DNA of 64,000 nucleotides. Source: Streptomyces sp. CG4 (GTDB lineage Bacteria; Actinomycetota; Actinomycetes; Streptomycetales; Streptomycetaceae). Below, piece by piece: positions 1-8,163 of this stretch. Position 1 is the first letter of the stretch, and each line of letters begins with the position of its first letter. The notes beneath the pieces were generated by a model. The model had not been told where the DNA came from. It saw nothing but the letters and a program-made list of their open reading frames with translations, and searched no databases. The position numbers and the translations under genes are program-made. The stretch is taken from NCBI RefSeq assembly GCF_041080655.1, contig NZ_CP163525.1, forward strand, positions 1,488,001 to 1,552,000, written 5' to 3'.

Positions 1-71
1 CCGTCCTTCTCCTCGGGATCGGACGCCGGCGGCCTGCCGAGGGCCGGCTCAGCCTGTTGCGCCATGCTCAT
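1..71 (-). CDS. N-terminus of a sugar ABC transporter component (cut by window edge)
   Basis: Only the first 23 or so codons are present, starting MSMAQQAEPALG and continuing off the left edge. The ATG overlaps the stop of the preceding binding-protein gene as TGATG, so the two are translationally coupled. In ribose/inositol-type ABC operons the gene after a periplasmic-binding protein of this class encodes a permease or the ATPase. A soluble, proline-rich start of this kind fits either, more often the permease. No domain is visible; the assignment rests on context. Confidence 0.5.
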   Translation of the reverse strand, partial: MSMAQQAEPALGRPPASDPEEKD

Positions 72-1090
72 CACCGGGTCCCCTTCGCGGCGTACTCGGC
101 CACCTTGTCGACGTTGGACTTGTCGACGAAGGCCGGGCCGGTCAGCACCGGCTGCACCCCGCCACCGCTGTAGTTGCCGTTGTTCTTGTAGAGCCACAGT
201 CCGTCGACCGCCAGGTAGCCCTGCAGATAGGGCTGCTGGTCGACGGCGAATTCGATCGAGCCGTTCTGGACCGCCTTCACCAGGTCCTTGTTCAGGTCGA
301 AGGTGGCCACCTTGGCCTTGCTGCCCGCGTCGCCCACCGACTGCACAGCGGTCAGCGCGAACGGCGCGCCGAGGGTGACGACCGTGTCGATGGCGTTGTC
401 CTGCTTCAGCTTCGCCGTGATCGTCGACCGTACGGACGGCATGTCCGTGCCGTTCACGTACAGCGTCTCAGTCGTGCCCTTGAACGTCTTCTGCACACCG
501 TCGCAGCGCTGGGTGAGGCCCACATTGCCCTGCTCCTGGACGACACAGACGATCTTCTTGGCGCCGGTGGTGTTCAGCTTGTCGCCGAAGGCCTCGCCCG
601 CCACGCTCTCGTCCTGTCCGAAGAACTCCAGCATGCCGAGCTTTTTCCAGTCGCTCAGTCCTGAGTTCAGGCCCACCACGGGGATGCCGGACTGCTCCGC
701 CTTGCCGATGACGCCCTTCATCGCGTCCGGCTTGGCCAGGGTGACGGCGATGCCGTCGACCTTCTGGTCGATCGCGTTCTGCACCAGGTTCGCCTGGTTG
801 CCGGCGTTGGGGTCGGCGGAGTAGATCAGCTTGACGTTGTCCTTGGCCGCGGCGGCCTCGGCGCCCTTGCGGACGGTGTCCCAGAAGGTGTCACCGGGGG
901 CCTGGTGCGTGACCAGCGCGACGGTCATGCGCGGGGTGTTGGCCTTGCCCGCCGAGGCGTTCTGTGCCGCCTCCTCGGCCTTCTTGCCGCCGTGGGCGCT
1001 GGCGCAGCCCGCCAGCGTCAGGGCGGCCGCGGCGGCGACGGCCACCATCGGGGCCAGTCTCCGGGAGCGGGAGGGAGAAGAGCGGTCCAT
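71..1090 (-). CDS. sugar ABC transporter substrate-binding lipoprotein (RbsB/Peripla_BP_4 type)
   Basis: This 339-residue protein has a basic N-region, a hydrophobic stretch and a lipobox ending LAGC at about residue 29, so it should be a lipid-anchored, exported protein. The mature part has the type I periplasmic-binding fold expected of ribose, galactose or inositol binding proteins: ALVTHQAPGDTFWDTVRKGA near the start, NAIDQKVDGIAVTLA, and GIPVVGLNSG. It would capture a monosaccharide or polyol for import through the partner whose start is at the window edge. A canonical -35/-10 pair lies about 60 bases upstream and the divergent GntR-type regulator is the obvious candidate controller. The exact ligand cannot be told. 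Confidence 0.88.
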   Translation of the reverse strand: MDRSSPSRSRRLAPMVAVAAAAALTLAGCASAHGGKKAEEAAQNASAGKANTPRMTVALVTHQAPGDTFWDTVRKGAEAAAAKDNVKLIYSADPNAGNQANLVQNAIDQKVDGIAVTLAKPDAMKGVIGKAEQSGIPVVGLNSGLSDWKKLGMLEFFGQDESVAGEAFGDKLNTTGAKKIVCVVQEQGNVGLTQRCDGVQKTFKGTTETLYVNGTDMPSVRSTITAKLKQDNAIDTVVTLGAPFALTAVQSVGDAGSKAKVATFDLNKDLVKAVQNGSIEFAVDQQPYLQGYLAVDGLWLYKNNGNYSGGGVQPVLTGPAFVDKSNVDKVAEYAAKGTR

Positions 1091-1150
1091 CTTTCCAGCA
1101 CCTCACTGTGCGTGCGACGGGGGGAAGGGACGCTGTTGCGTTGGGACGGG

Positions 1151-1179
1151 ATACAAGTCCTTGGCGAGCCCGCTGTCAA
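1151..1179 (-). promoter_or_regulatory. sigma70-like promoter for the binding-protein gene
   Basis: On the minus strand TTGACA (1179-1174) and TTGTAT (1156-1151) are separated by exactly 17 bases. Transcription would start near 1144, giving a leader of roughly 54 bases before the ATG at 1090. The match is to the housekeeping HrdB consensus; activity is inferred. Confidence 0.55.
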
Positions 1180-1216
1180 TACTTTGTTAAGACATCATTT
1201 CACAAGCAGGTCCGAA

Positions 1217-1226
1217 TGTAAGTACA
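1217..1226. promoter_or_regulatory. candidate GntR operator (TGTA-AG-TACA palindrome)
   Basis: A perfect 4+2+4 palindrome lies between the divergent lipoprotein and regulator genes. GntR-family operators commonly take the form GT-N-AC within a palindrome, which TGTAAGTACA fits. It is 44 bases before the regulator's ATG, so autoregulation and control of the transporter are both possible. The assignment is inference from position and form. Confidence 0.35.
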
Positions 1227-1269
1227 AACCATTGACACCTTCGCCTCCCCGGACCTACACCTGAGAGGC

Positions 1270-2061
1270 ATGAGCCCAGTACACCGCACCGTGCAGCGAA
1301 CGGCACCGGGTGATCGCGCGCTCGACTCGCTCACCTTCACCCTGGACCGTACGAGTCCGGTGCCGCTGTACTACCAGCTCGCCCAGCAGCTGGAGGCGGC
1401 CGTCGAACAGGGCACGCTGGCCCCGGGCCATCTGCTGGGCAACGAGGTCGGCCTCTCCGAACGGCTCGGCCTGTCCCGGCCCACCGTGCGCCAGGCGATC
1501 CAGTCCCTCGTCGACAAGGGGCTGCTGGTGCGCCGCCGCGGAGTGGGCACCCAGGTCGTCCACAGCAAGGTGAGACGGCCGCTGGAACTCAGCAGCCTCT
1601 ACGACGACCTGGAATCGGCCGGACAGGAGCCGACCACCCGGGTGCTGCGCAACGAACGGATCCCGGCACCCCCGGAGGTGGCCGCGGCCCTCGCGCTCGC
1701 GGAGGGCGCCGAGGTCACCGTGCTGGAACGGCTGCGCCGCACCCATGACCGGCCGGTGGCGTTCCTGTGCAACTACCTGCCGGCCGATCTACTCCAACTC
1801 CCCACGGAGCGGCTGGAGTCGACGGGCCTGTACCGCATGATGCGGTCCGCCGGGATCGTCCTGCACAGCGCCCGCCAGTCCATCGGCGCCCGCAGCGCGA
1901 CGGCCGCGGAGGGCACCCTGCTGGACGAGCAGGCGGGCGCGGCCCTGCTCACCATGCGGCGCACCGCGTACGACGTCACGGGACGCCCGGTGGAGTACGG
2001 CAGCCATGTGTACCGGGCCTCGCGCTACACCTTCGACTTCCAGCTGCTCGTCAGGACCTGA
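1270..2061 (+). CDS. GntR-family transcriptional regulator (HutC subfamily, UTRA domain)
   Basis: This 263-residue cytoplasmic DNA-binding protein has a winged helix at about residues 20-90 (LYYQLAQQLEAAVEQG, LSERLGLSRPTVRQAIQSLV, GLLVRRRGVGTQVV), the signature of GntR. The rest is a UTRA ligand domain (about 110-255), with VTVLERLRRTHDRPVAFLCN and a typical late RRTAYDVTGRPVEYGSHVYR. HutC-type members sense small metabolites, often sugars. It is divergent from a sugar-binding lipoprotein and lies upstream of a second sugar ABC operon in its own orientation, so it may control either or both. The effector is unknown. Confidence 0.9.
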   Translation: MSPVHRTVQRTAPGDRALDSLTFTLDRTSPVPLYYQLAQQLEAAVEQGTLAPGHLLGNEVGLSERLGLSRPTVRQAIQSLVDKGLLVRRRGVGTQVVHSKVRRPLELSSLYDDLESAGQEPTTRVLRNERIPAPPEVAAALALAEGAEVTVLERLRRTHDRPVAFLCNYLPADLLQLPTERLESTGLYRMMRSAGIVLHSARQSIGARSATAAEGTLLDEQAGAALLTMRRTAYDVTGRPVEYGSHVYRASRYTFDFQLLVRT

Positions 2062-2217
2062 ACCGCTGGTCAGAACCGAAAACGGAATCACCCGTGTTCA
2101 CACAGCCCCCAAGGCCGCCCGCGCCGTGCGGGCCGTCGGCTCCGCACCCGGGCGAACTCGCAGGTAACGATGACGATTACGTTTCGGGCAAGAGACAGAC
2201 CAGTGGAGGCCGACCTA

Positions 2218-2247
2218 TTGACGCATGAGCGGACTTGGGGCTGTTAT
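2218..2247 (+). promoter_or_regulatory. putative promoter of the sugar ABC operon
   Basis: TTGACG (2218-2223) and TGTTAT (2242-2247) are 18 bases apart in the 289-base gap before the binding-protein gene at 2351. This leaves a leader of about 95 bases. The -10 box is an imperfect match, so this is a moderate call. I see no other clear element in the gap. Confidence 0.35.
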
Positions 2248-2350
2248 TACGCCCACGATGTTCGGTCGAGTTGATTTCTGAGCGGTTTCGGCGACCTTTC
2301 GGTGATCAACTCATCCCCTTGACCGAGCCCTGCATTCCTCAGGAGCCGCC

Positions 2351-3664
2351 ATGCGCCTCTCGCCCTCCGGTGTGTCCGTCCCCGGTCCCAGCCGTCGCTC
2401 GCTGCTCCGTGGAGCGGGCGGTGCCGCCCTGCTCGCCGGTGCCGGTATCCCCCTGCTGTCCGCCTGCGGAGGCAGCGGTTCCTCCTCCGACCCGAAGACC
2501 GTCACGCTCGGCTCCAACGCCTCGGACGCCGTGCCGAAGAAGGCCTTCGCCTCCGTGTACGCGGACTTCAAGAAGCAGTACGGTCTCACGGTCGACGTGA
2601 ACACGAAGGACCACAACACCTTCCAGGAGCAGATCAACTCGTATCTGCAGGGCACGCCGGACGACGTGTTCAACTGGTTCGCCGGATACCGCATGCAGTT
2701 CTTCGCGGCGAAGAAGCTGGCCACCCCGATCGACGACGTGTGGCAGAAGATCGGGGGCAATTTCCCGGACGCGATGAAGAAGCTCAGCAAGGGCGAGGAC
2801 GGCAAGTACTACTTCGTGCCGCTGACGACGTATCCCTGGGCGATCTTCTACCGCAAGAGCGTCTTCCAGCAGCACGGGTACAAGAGCCCCGCCACCTGGG
2901 ACGAACTCGTCGCCCTGTGCAAGCAGATGAAGAAGGACGGCCTGATCCCGTTCGCCTTCGGCGACAAGGACGCCTGGCCGGCGATGGGCACCTTCGACCA
3001 GATCAACTTCCGCCTCAACGGCTACGACTTCCACGTCCAGCTGATGGCGGGCAAGGCCTCATGGACCGACGCCAAGGTGAAGGCCGTCTTCGACCACTGG
3101 GCCGAGCTGCTCCCCTACCACCAGGACGGCTTCATGGGCCGTACCTGGGAGGACGCCGCGCAGACGCTGGTCTCGAAGAAGGCCGGCATGTACCTCCTCG
3201 GCTCCTTCGTGGCCCAGCAGTTCACGAACAAGGCCGACCTGGACGACCTGGACTTCTTCCCCTTCCCGGAGATCAACTCCGCGTACGGCCAGGAGACGGT
3301 CGAGGCGCCGACCGACGGCTTCATGGTCAGCAAGGCCCCGAAGAACCACGACGGTGTCCTGAAGCTGCTGGAGTACCTGGGCAGCCCGGCGGCCGAGGAG
3401 ATGTACCTCAAGACCGACCCGAGCGTGGTCGCCGCCTCCGACAAGGCCAGTACCTCTGCGTACTCGGCGCTGCAGAAGAAGGCGTTCGAGATGATCGGCA
3501 GCGCCAAGAGCCTCACCCAGTTCATGGACCGCGACTCCCGGCCCGACTTCACCTCCACCGTGATGCAGCCGGGCCTGCAGAAGTTCCTGCAGAACCCGAA
3601 GGACGTGGACAGCCTGCTGCCATCCATCGAGCGCCAGAAGAAGACGATCTTCGCGTCCGAGTGA
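2351..3664 (+). CDS. extracellular sugar-binding lipoprotein of an ABC importer (SBP_bac_1 family)
   Basis: The 437-residue protein opens with a twin-arginine type signal (PSRRSLLRGAGG) followed by a lipobox LLSAC near residue 37, so it is probably a Tat-exported lipoprotein. The mature region resembles family 1 oligosaccharide-binding proteins: EQINSYLQGTPDDVFNWFAG, FVPLTTYPWAIFYRKSVF, ATWDELVALCKQMKKDG, and DGFMVSKAPKNHDG near the end. A clean ribosome site (AGGAG, 5 bases before the ATG) fixes the start. Its stop overlaps the start of the first permease. It should deliver an oligosaccharide or glycoside to the two permeases that follow. Confidence 0.93.
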   Translation: MRLSPSGVSVPGPSRRSLLRGAGGAALLAGAGIPLLSACGGSGSSSDPKTVTLGSNASDAVPKKAFASVYADFKKQYGLTVDVNTKDHNTFQEQINSYLQGTPDDVFNWFAGYRMQFFAAKKLATPIDDVWQKIGGNFPDAMKKLSKGEDGKYYFVPLTTYPWAIFYRKSVFQQHGYKSPATWDELVALCKQMKKDGLIPFAFGDKDAWPAMGTFDQINFRLNGYDFHVQLMAGKASWTDAKVKAVFDHWAELLPYHQDGFMGRTWEDAAQTLVSKKAGMYLLGSFVAQQFTNKADLDDLDFFPFPEINSAYGQETVEAPTDGFMVSKAPKNHDGVLKLLEYLGSPAAEEMYLKTDPSVVAASDKASTSAYSALQKKAFEMIGSAKSLTQFMDRDSRPDFTSTVMQPGLQKFLQNPKDVDSLLPSIERQKKTIFASE

Positions 3665-4653
3665 GCGACCCGATGACGACCGATACGACGACGCAGACCC
3701 CGGAGGCGGCCGCCGCGCCGCCGCCGGGCGTCTCGCCCGCGCGAACGCGGGCCACGCACAGCCACCGCCGCCTGCTGACCCGCCGTGACCGGATCACGCT
3801 CGCCCTGATGGCGGGCGTGCCGACCCTCCTGCACGTGGCGCTGGTCTGGGTCACCGCCATCGCCTCGATCTTCCTCGCCTTCACCACCTGGGACGGCATC
3901 GGGTTCGACTCGATCAAGTGGGTGGGCCTGGACAACTTCACACAACTCTTCAACGACAACCCGCAGTTCTGGCCGGCCGTCCAGCACAACGTCATCTGGT
4001 TCGTCGTGCTGATCCTGATCCCGACGCCGCTCGGCCTGTTCCTGGCCGTACAGCTGGACAAGCGGATCCGCTTCAGCCGGGTCTACCAGACCGCGTTGTT
4101 CCTGCCGGTCGTCATCTCGATGGCCTGCATCGGCTTCGTCTGGCAGCTGGTCTACAACCCGGACACCGGCCTGATCAACAGCATCATCGGCGCCAACAAG
4201 CCCGGCCACTACATCGACTGGATCGGCGACCCGCATCTGAACCTGTGGGCGATCCTCATCGCCGCGTCCTGGCGGCACACCGGCTACATGATGATCCTCT
4301 ACCTGGCCGGCCTGAAGAGCGTCGACCCCTCGCTCAGGGAGGCCGCCGCGCTGGACGGCGCGAACGAGTGGCAGACGTTCAAGAGCGTCATCTTCCCCAC
4401 CCTGCGCCCGACCAACACGGTCGTCCTGGTCGTCACCATCATCGAGGCACTGCGCGCCTTCGACCTGGTCTTCGTCTTCAACAAGGGCGCCCAGGGCACG
4501 GAGTTGCTGTCGATCCTGGTCACCAACAACATCATCGGCGAGTCCAGCCGCATCGGGTACGGGTCGGCGATCGCCGTGGTCCTCCTGGCGATCTCCCTAG
4601 CGGTGATCATCCCGTACCTGATCGCCACCTTCCGCAAGGAGCGCCGCGCATGA
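3661..4653 (+). CDS. sugar ABC transporter permease (MalF-like)
   Basis: An integral membrane protein with six predicted spans after a proline/alanine-rich cytoplasmic N-terminus. The cytoplasmic EAA loop that docks the ATPase is clear (LREAAALDGANEWQTFKSVI). A GTG at 3661 overlaps the preceding stop as GTGA and is preferred because it gives translational coupling; an ATG at 3673 is the alternative. It should form the heterodimeric channel with the next gene. No ATPase gene follows, which is normal for Streptomyces sugar operons that share the general ATPase MsiK (established for several such systems, inferred here). Confidence 0.92.
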   Translation: MSDPMTTDTTTQTPEAAAAPPPGVSPARTRATHSHRRLLTRRDRITLALMAGVPTLLHVALVWVTAIASIFLAFTTWDGIGFDSIKWVGLDNFTQLFNDNPQFWPAVQHNVIWFVVLILIPTPLGLFLAVQLDKRIRFSRVYQTALFLPVVISMACIGFVWQLVYNPDTGLINSIIGANKPGHYIDWIGDPHLNLWAILIAASWRHTGYMMILYLAGLKSVDPSLREAAALDGANEWQTFKSVIFPTLRPTNTVVLVVTIIEALRAFDLVFVFNKGAQGTELLSILVTNNIIGESSRIGYGSAIAVVLLAISLAVIIPYLIATFRKERRA

Positions 4654-5537
4654 GCAGCACCACTCTCCCGCTGAAGCGGCGCGCCCCGATCCGCCCGGCC
4701 CGGATCGTGCTGCACGTCTTCCTCGCCGGTACGGCCCTGGCCTGGCTGGCCCCCCTGCTGTGGGCGGTCTTCTCGGCGCTACGGCCGTACAGCGAGACCA
4801 GCACCAAGGGCTATGTCTCCTGGCCGGACAAGCTGACCTTCGAGAACTTCACGAACGCGTATCAGCAGTCGGACATGCTGCACTACTTCGGCAACACGCT
4901 GCTCATCGCGGTGCCGGCCGTGCTGCTGACCCTGGTCCTGTCCTCCTGCGTGGCGTTCTACGTCAGCCGCTTCGACTTCCGCCTCAACCTCGCCCTGCTG
5001 CTGGTCTTCACGGCCGGCAACCTGCTGCCGCAGCAGGTGATCATCACCCCGCTGTACCGGCTGTACCTGCTGACGAACCTGCCGGGCATCACGGCGAGCG
5101 GCAAGCTGTACGACTCCGCGCTCGGCCTGGTCCTCATCCATGTGGCGTTCCAGTCCGGGTTCTGCGCGTTCGTGCTGAGCAACTACATGCGCTCGCTGCC
5201 GCACGAGCTGACGGAGGCGGCGCTGGTCGACGGCGCCTCGGTGTGGCGGCTGTACTGGCAGATCACACTGCCGCTGTGCAAGCCGGCGATGGCGGCCCTG
5301 GCGACCCTGCTGTCGATCTGGATCTACAACGACTTCTTCTGGGCCCTCGTCCTGATCTCGACCGGTCAGAACATGCCGATCACCTCGGCCCTGAACAACC
5401 TCTCCGGCCAGTACTTCACCGACCCCAACCTGGTGGCGGCAGGCTCCCTCCTGACGGCGATCCCCACCCTTGTCGTCTACTTCGCCCTCCAGCGCCAGTT
5501 CGTCAGCGGTCTGACCCTCGGCTCCAGCAAGGGCTGA
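4650..5537 (+). CDS. sugar ABC transporter permease (MalG-like)
   Basis: A 295-residue membrane protein with about six spans and the EAA loop LTEAALVDGASVWRLYWQ. Its ATG overlaps the stop of the first permease (ATGA), so the operon is tightly coupled. The GDSL-like tail LQRQFVSGLTLGSSKG is typical of MalG-type C-termini. With the first permease it forms the import channel for the substrate captured by the lipoprotein at 2351. The stop codon lies one base from the stop of the convergent oxidoreductase gene, so no room remains for a separate terminator. Confidence 0.93.
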   Translation: MSSTTLPLKRRAPIRPARIVLHVFLAGTALAWLAPLLWAVFSALRPYSETSTKGYVSWPDKLTFENFTNAYQQSDMLHYFGNTLLIAVPAVLLTLVLSSCVAFYVSRFDFRLNLALLLVFTAGNLLPQQVIITPLYRLYLLTNLPGITASGKLYDSALGLVLIHVAFQSGFCAFVLSNYMRSLPHELTEAALVDGASVWRLYWQITLPLCKPAMAALATLLSIWIYNDFFWALVLISTGQNMPITSALNNLSGQYFTDPNLVAAGSLLTAIPTLVVYFALQRQFVSGLTLGSSKG

Positions 5538-5538
5538 C

Positions 5539-6543
5539 TCATGCGCCCGCCACGTTGCTTCCCACCACCTTGCCGGCCGCGCGGTTCTCCTCCATGTACC
5601 GGTGGGCGTCGGGGAGTTCGGCCAGCGGGAAGACCCGGTCGAGGGCCGGACGGAGCGAGCCGTCCGCGACCCGGTCCAAGACCTCCTGCAGCGCTCGCGC
5701 GGCCCAGTCGCCGCTGTTGACGGTGCTGCTGGAGAAGGTGGTCAGGGCGGCACCGGACGGGATGTGCTCCAGCGGTTCGAAGTCCGGGATGATCCATTCG
5801 TCCGACAGACAGCCGGTGCAGCACACCCGTCCGCGCGGCGCCAGGGAGCGCAGGGAGTCCAGCAGGGCGGGGCCGCCGACGAGGTCCAGGACCCGGTCGG
5901 CGCCGTCGGGCCACACCTCCTTGACCCGATCGGGCAGCGCGTCTCCTTCGTCCGGTACGACGTGCTGGGCGCCGGCGGCACGTACGGCCGCGGCCTTGGC
6001 GGGATCGCGGGTCGTGCCGGCCACCTCCAGTCCCCGCTCGCGCGCGAGGTCGAGGGCGGCCATGCCGACGCCCGAGGTGGCCGCGCGGACCAGCAGGCGC
6101 TGCCCAGGCCGCATCTCCAGGGCCTCCAGCGAGCCGTAGGCGGTGAGGTAGGCCTCGGGCAGGGCGGCCACCAGCGGCCAGGGCAGGTCGGTGCGGATCG
6201 GCATCAGCTGCGCGCTCGGGATCAGGGCGTATTCCGCGTAGGCGCCGTCGAAGCTGCGGCCCAGTCCGCCCATGGCGGCGGCGACGGCGGTGCCCTCCGG
6301 CAGCCGCGGGTCGAGGGATTCGGCCACCACGCCGACGCCTTCGATACCGAGGATGCGGGGCAGTTCCACGCCGGGCGACCAGCCGCGCCGGGTGAACAGC
6401 TCCGAGCGGTTGAGCCCGAAGGCCGTGATGTGCACGAGGGGCCAGCCCGGCCGCGCCGACGGCCGAAGCACCTCCCGCAGGCGCAGCACCTCCGGGCCGC
6501 CGGGACGCTCGGCCACCACCGCTCGCATCGTCCGCTCCGTCAT
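5539..6543 (-). CDS. zinc-independent alcohol dehydrogenase / quinone oxidoreductase (MDR family)
   Basis: At 334 residues it has the usual length of quinone oxidoreductase-type medium-chain dehydrogenases. It opens TMRAVVAERPGGPEVLRLRE, has a GroES-like half, then a Rossmann half with LLVRAATSGVGMAALDLARE and VLDLVGGPALLDSL. The structural-zinc cysteine cluster of true alcohol dehydrogenases is absent. It should reduce quinones or enones with NADPH. The start at 6543 was chosen because the conserved N-terminus begins there. The gene lies just downstream of a PadR regulator, and a tandem 14-bp repeat precedes it that recurs before padR, so PadR control is likely. Confidence 0.85.
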   Translation of the reverse strand: MTERTMRAVVAERPGGPEVLRLREVLRPSARPGWPLVHITAFGLNRSELFTRRGWSPGVELPRILGIEGVGVVAESLDPRLPEGTAVAAAMGGLGRSFDGAYAEYALIPSAQLMPIRTDLPWPLVAALPEAYLTAYGSLEALEMRPGQRLLVRAATSGVGMAALDLARERGLEVAGTTRDPAKAAAVRAAGAQHVVPDEGDALPDRVKEVWPDGADRVLDLVGGPALLDSLRSLAPRGRVCCTGCLSDEWIIPDFEPLEHIPSGAALTTFSSSTVNSGDWAARALQEVLDRVADGSLRPALDRVFPLAELPDAHRYMEENRAAGKVVGSNVAGA

Positions 6544-6608
6544 GCCTGCTGCCCCCGTCTCGTGACGCCGCACACTCTTCCCGAACCGTACGTCCCGCAG
6601 CATGCCAC

Positions 6609-6636
6609 GAATAGAGGCACTCGAATAGAGGCACTC
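6609..6636. promoter_or_regulatory. tandem 14-bp repeat, candidate PadR operator
   Basis: Two exact, adjacent copies of GAATAGAGGCACTC lie 66 bases upstream of the oxidoreductase start. A near-identical copy (GAACAGAGGCACTC) is found at 7284-7297, upstream of the PadR gene. A motif shared by a regulator gene and its neighbour, and absent in between, is what an operator looks like. Binding itself is inferred. Confidence 0.5.
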
Positions 6637-6677
6637 AGGCGGACGCCTCCCTCGCATCCGCATCACGGCTGTCCGCG

Positions 6678-7214
6678 TCAGCCGGCGGCCTTGTCCTCGA
6701 GTTCCTGGAGGATCTCCTCCAGCCAGGTCTTCTCGGCGATCTTCGTCGCCCGGGCCACGGTGAGGACGCCTCGCCGGAACGGGTCGGTCATCTGGTCGGC
6801 CCGCAGCGGCCTGCCCCCGTCGTAGAAGAAACTGGCAGGCTCCGACAGGAAGTCCCACCGCCGGCGCAGGACGGCGATCTGCTCCCGCGGGTCGGGCAGT
6901 TGCGCCAGGAACGACAGGACGACGACCCACTTGCTGCCGTCGGTGATGTCCTGCGCGGCCGGGTTGCGCAGCCGGCGCAGCAGTTCCTCGCGTCCCGCCC
7001 CGGTCAGCGTGATCACCTGCCGGGGTGCCACGCCCTGACCAGGCTCCTCGTGGCGCGTGAGCCAGCCGGACTCCGCCAGCCGGGAGACGGCCGGATACAG
7101 CGCTCCGTCGCTCACCGTACGCACATGGCCGGCCAGTCCGGCGATGCGCTTCTTCAACTCATAGGCGTGCATGGGCCTTTCGGCGAGAAAGCCCAGGATC
7201 GCAAGCGTCAGCAC
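6678..7214 (-). CDS. PadR-family transcriptional regulator
   Basis: The 178-residue protein begins with the PadR winged helix: MLTLAILGFLAERPMHAYEL, then VRTVSDGALYPAVSRLAESG and LTGAGREELLRRL (residues 1-90). The C-terminal half is the helical dimerisation region of the Vir-like subgroup. PadR proteins are usually repressors released by a phenolic or drug-like ligand. It is followed after 134 bases by the oxidoreductase gene, which it probably controls through the shared 14-bp motif. The ligand is unknown. Confidence 0.92.
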   Translation of the reverse strand: MLTLAILGFLAERPMHAYELKKRIAGLAGHVRTVSDGALYPAVSRLAESGWLTRHEEPGQGVAPRQVITLTGAGREELLRRLRNPAAQDITDGSKWVVVLSFLAQLPDPREQIAVLRRRWDFLSEPASFFYDGGRPLRADQMTDPFRRGVLTVARATKIAEKTWLEEILQELEDKAAG

Positions 7215-7283
7215 GAGGCCTCCCGAGTGCCGTGGTCAGGTGCACTTCCACGATAGACGCGTTACCTCGGGTCGAGGCACATC

Positions 7284-7297
7284 GAACAGAGGCACTC
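7284..7297. promoter_or_regulatory. single copy of the PadR-associated motif upstream of padR
   Basis: GAACAGAGGCACTC matches the tandem copies at 6609-6636 in 13 of 14 positions and lies 70 bases upstream of the padR start. A further GAGGCAC half-copy is at 7274-7280. This would fit autoregulation. Confidence 0.4.
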
Positions 7298-7326
7298 CCT
7301 CCCACTCCCGGTCGGCGCACATGGCC

Positions 7327-7362
7327 GAGGGGCCGTACCGGACTGCTCCGGTACGGCCCCTC
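7327..7362 (-). terminator. strong hairpin downstream of tRNA-Pro
   Basis: A perfect 16-bp inverted repeat with a CTGC loop. It lies 21 bases beyond the 3' end of the tRNA gene on the minus strand. There is no T-run, as is usual for Streptomyces terminators. Confidence 0.75.
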
Positions 7363-7382
7363 GATCACGCTGTGTTTCCCAG

Positions 7383-7456
<74 letters not shown>

Positions 7457-7559
7457 ATGCGCTCACTCGCGGTGGCCCGCTTGATCGCGCGAAGAGCACT
7501 TTACCTCACGTGCGGGGGTGGGCCGAAGAGGGCTCGAGGCGCGGGGGACAATCGGCCGT

Positions 7560-8093
7560 ATGACCAACGCGGACGCATCGGATGCCAGGGACCGGGACAC
7601 GGAGGGGCGGGCACGCAGCGCGCGGCCCCGGGACGGGCTGGGGCGGCCACTGCCGTACGGTGCGGAGGGCGTCGCCCGGCAGCCGGAAGGGGTCGTACGG
7701 ACGCCTGATGAGACGGTCGCCGAGGCACAGGGGCTGCTGGACGCGGGGAAGCCGTTCCACGCGCACGAGGTGTTCGAGGACGCCTGGAAGTCGGGCCCGG
7801 AGGACGAGCGCGCACTGTGGCGGGGCCTGGCCCAGCTGGCGGTCGGTCTCACCCACGCGGCCCGCGGCAACGCCGTCGGCGGGCCGCGGCTGCTGCGGCG
7901 GGGCGCGGCCGCGATCGAGGAGTGGGCGGCCGCACGCGACGCGGACGGTCCCTGTGGCGCGGACGGTCCCTATGGCATGGACCTGCGGGGACTCGCCCGC
8001 TGGGCGCGGGAGCTGGCGGACCGGGTGGCTGACGGCTCAGGCCCGGTGGACGCACGTACCGAAGCGCCCCGACTCGGTGGGCGCGGAGTCTGA
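7560..8093 (+). CDS. DUF309 domain protein
   Basis: A 177-residue soluble protein. After a polar 60-residue start it carries the DUF309 helical core: TVAEAQGLLDAGKPFHAHEV, FEDAWKSGPEDERALWRGLA and QLAVGLTHAARGN. The HAHEVFE segment is the family's hallmark. The function of the family is not established. The ATG at 7560 was chosen as the first start clear of the divergent tRNA promoter region. It is followed by cobF in the same direction, 70 bases away, but nothing in the sequence ties it to cobalamin synthesis. Confidence 0.8.
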   Translation: MTNADASDARDRDTEGRARSARPRDGLGRPLPYGAEGVARQPEGVVRTPDETVAEAQGLLDAGKPFHAHEVFEDAWKSGPEDERALWRGLAQLAVGLTHAARGNAVGGPRLLRRGAAAIEEWAAARDADGPCGADGPYGMDLRGLARWARELADRVADGSGPVDARTEAPRLGGRGV

Positions 8094-8163
8094 ACGCGAC
8101 GGCCTGCCCCTGGAGAGCAGAGGTGATGACCGTGATGTCAGTGGCATGCGGCAGACTCGGGAC

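Noticed and set aside
2351..5537. Reading frames of several hundred codons in alternative frames and on the opposite strand
   Set aside because: They are shadows produced by high GC; they consist of Arg/Pro/Gly/Ala runs and lack motifs, whereas the chosen frames carry transporter domains. The same holds across the window.
8094..8163. Cobalamin riboswitch before cobF
   Set aside because: The 70-base gap is too short and lacks the B12-box sequence.
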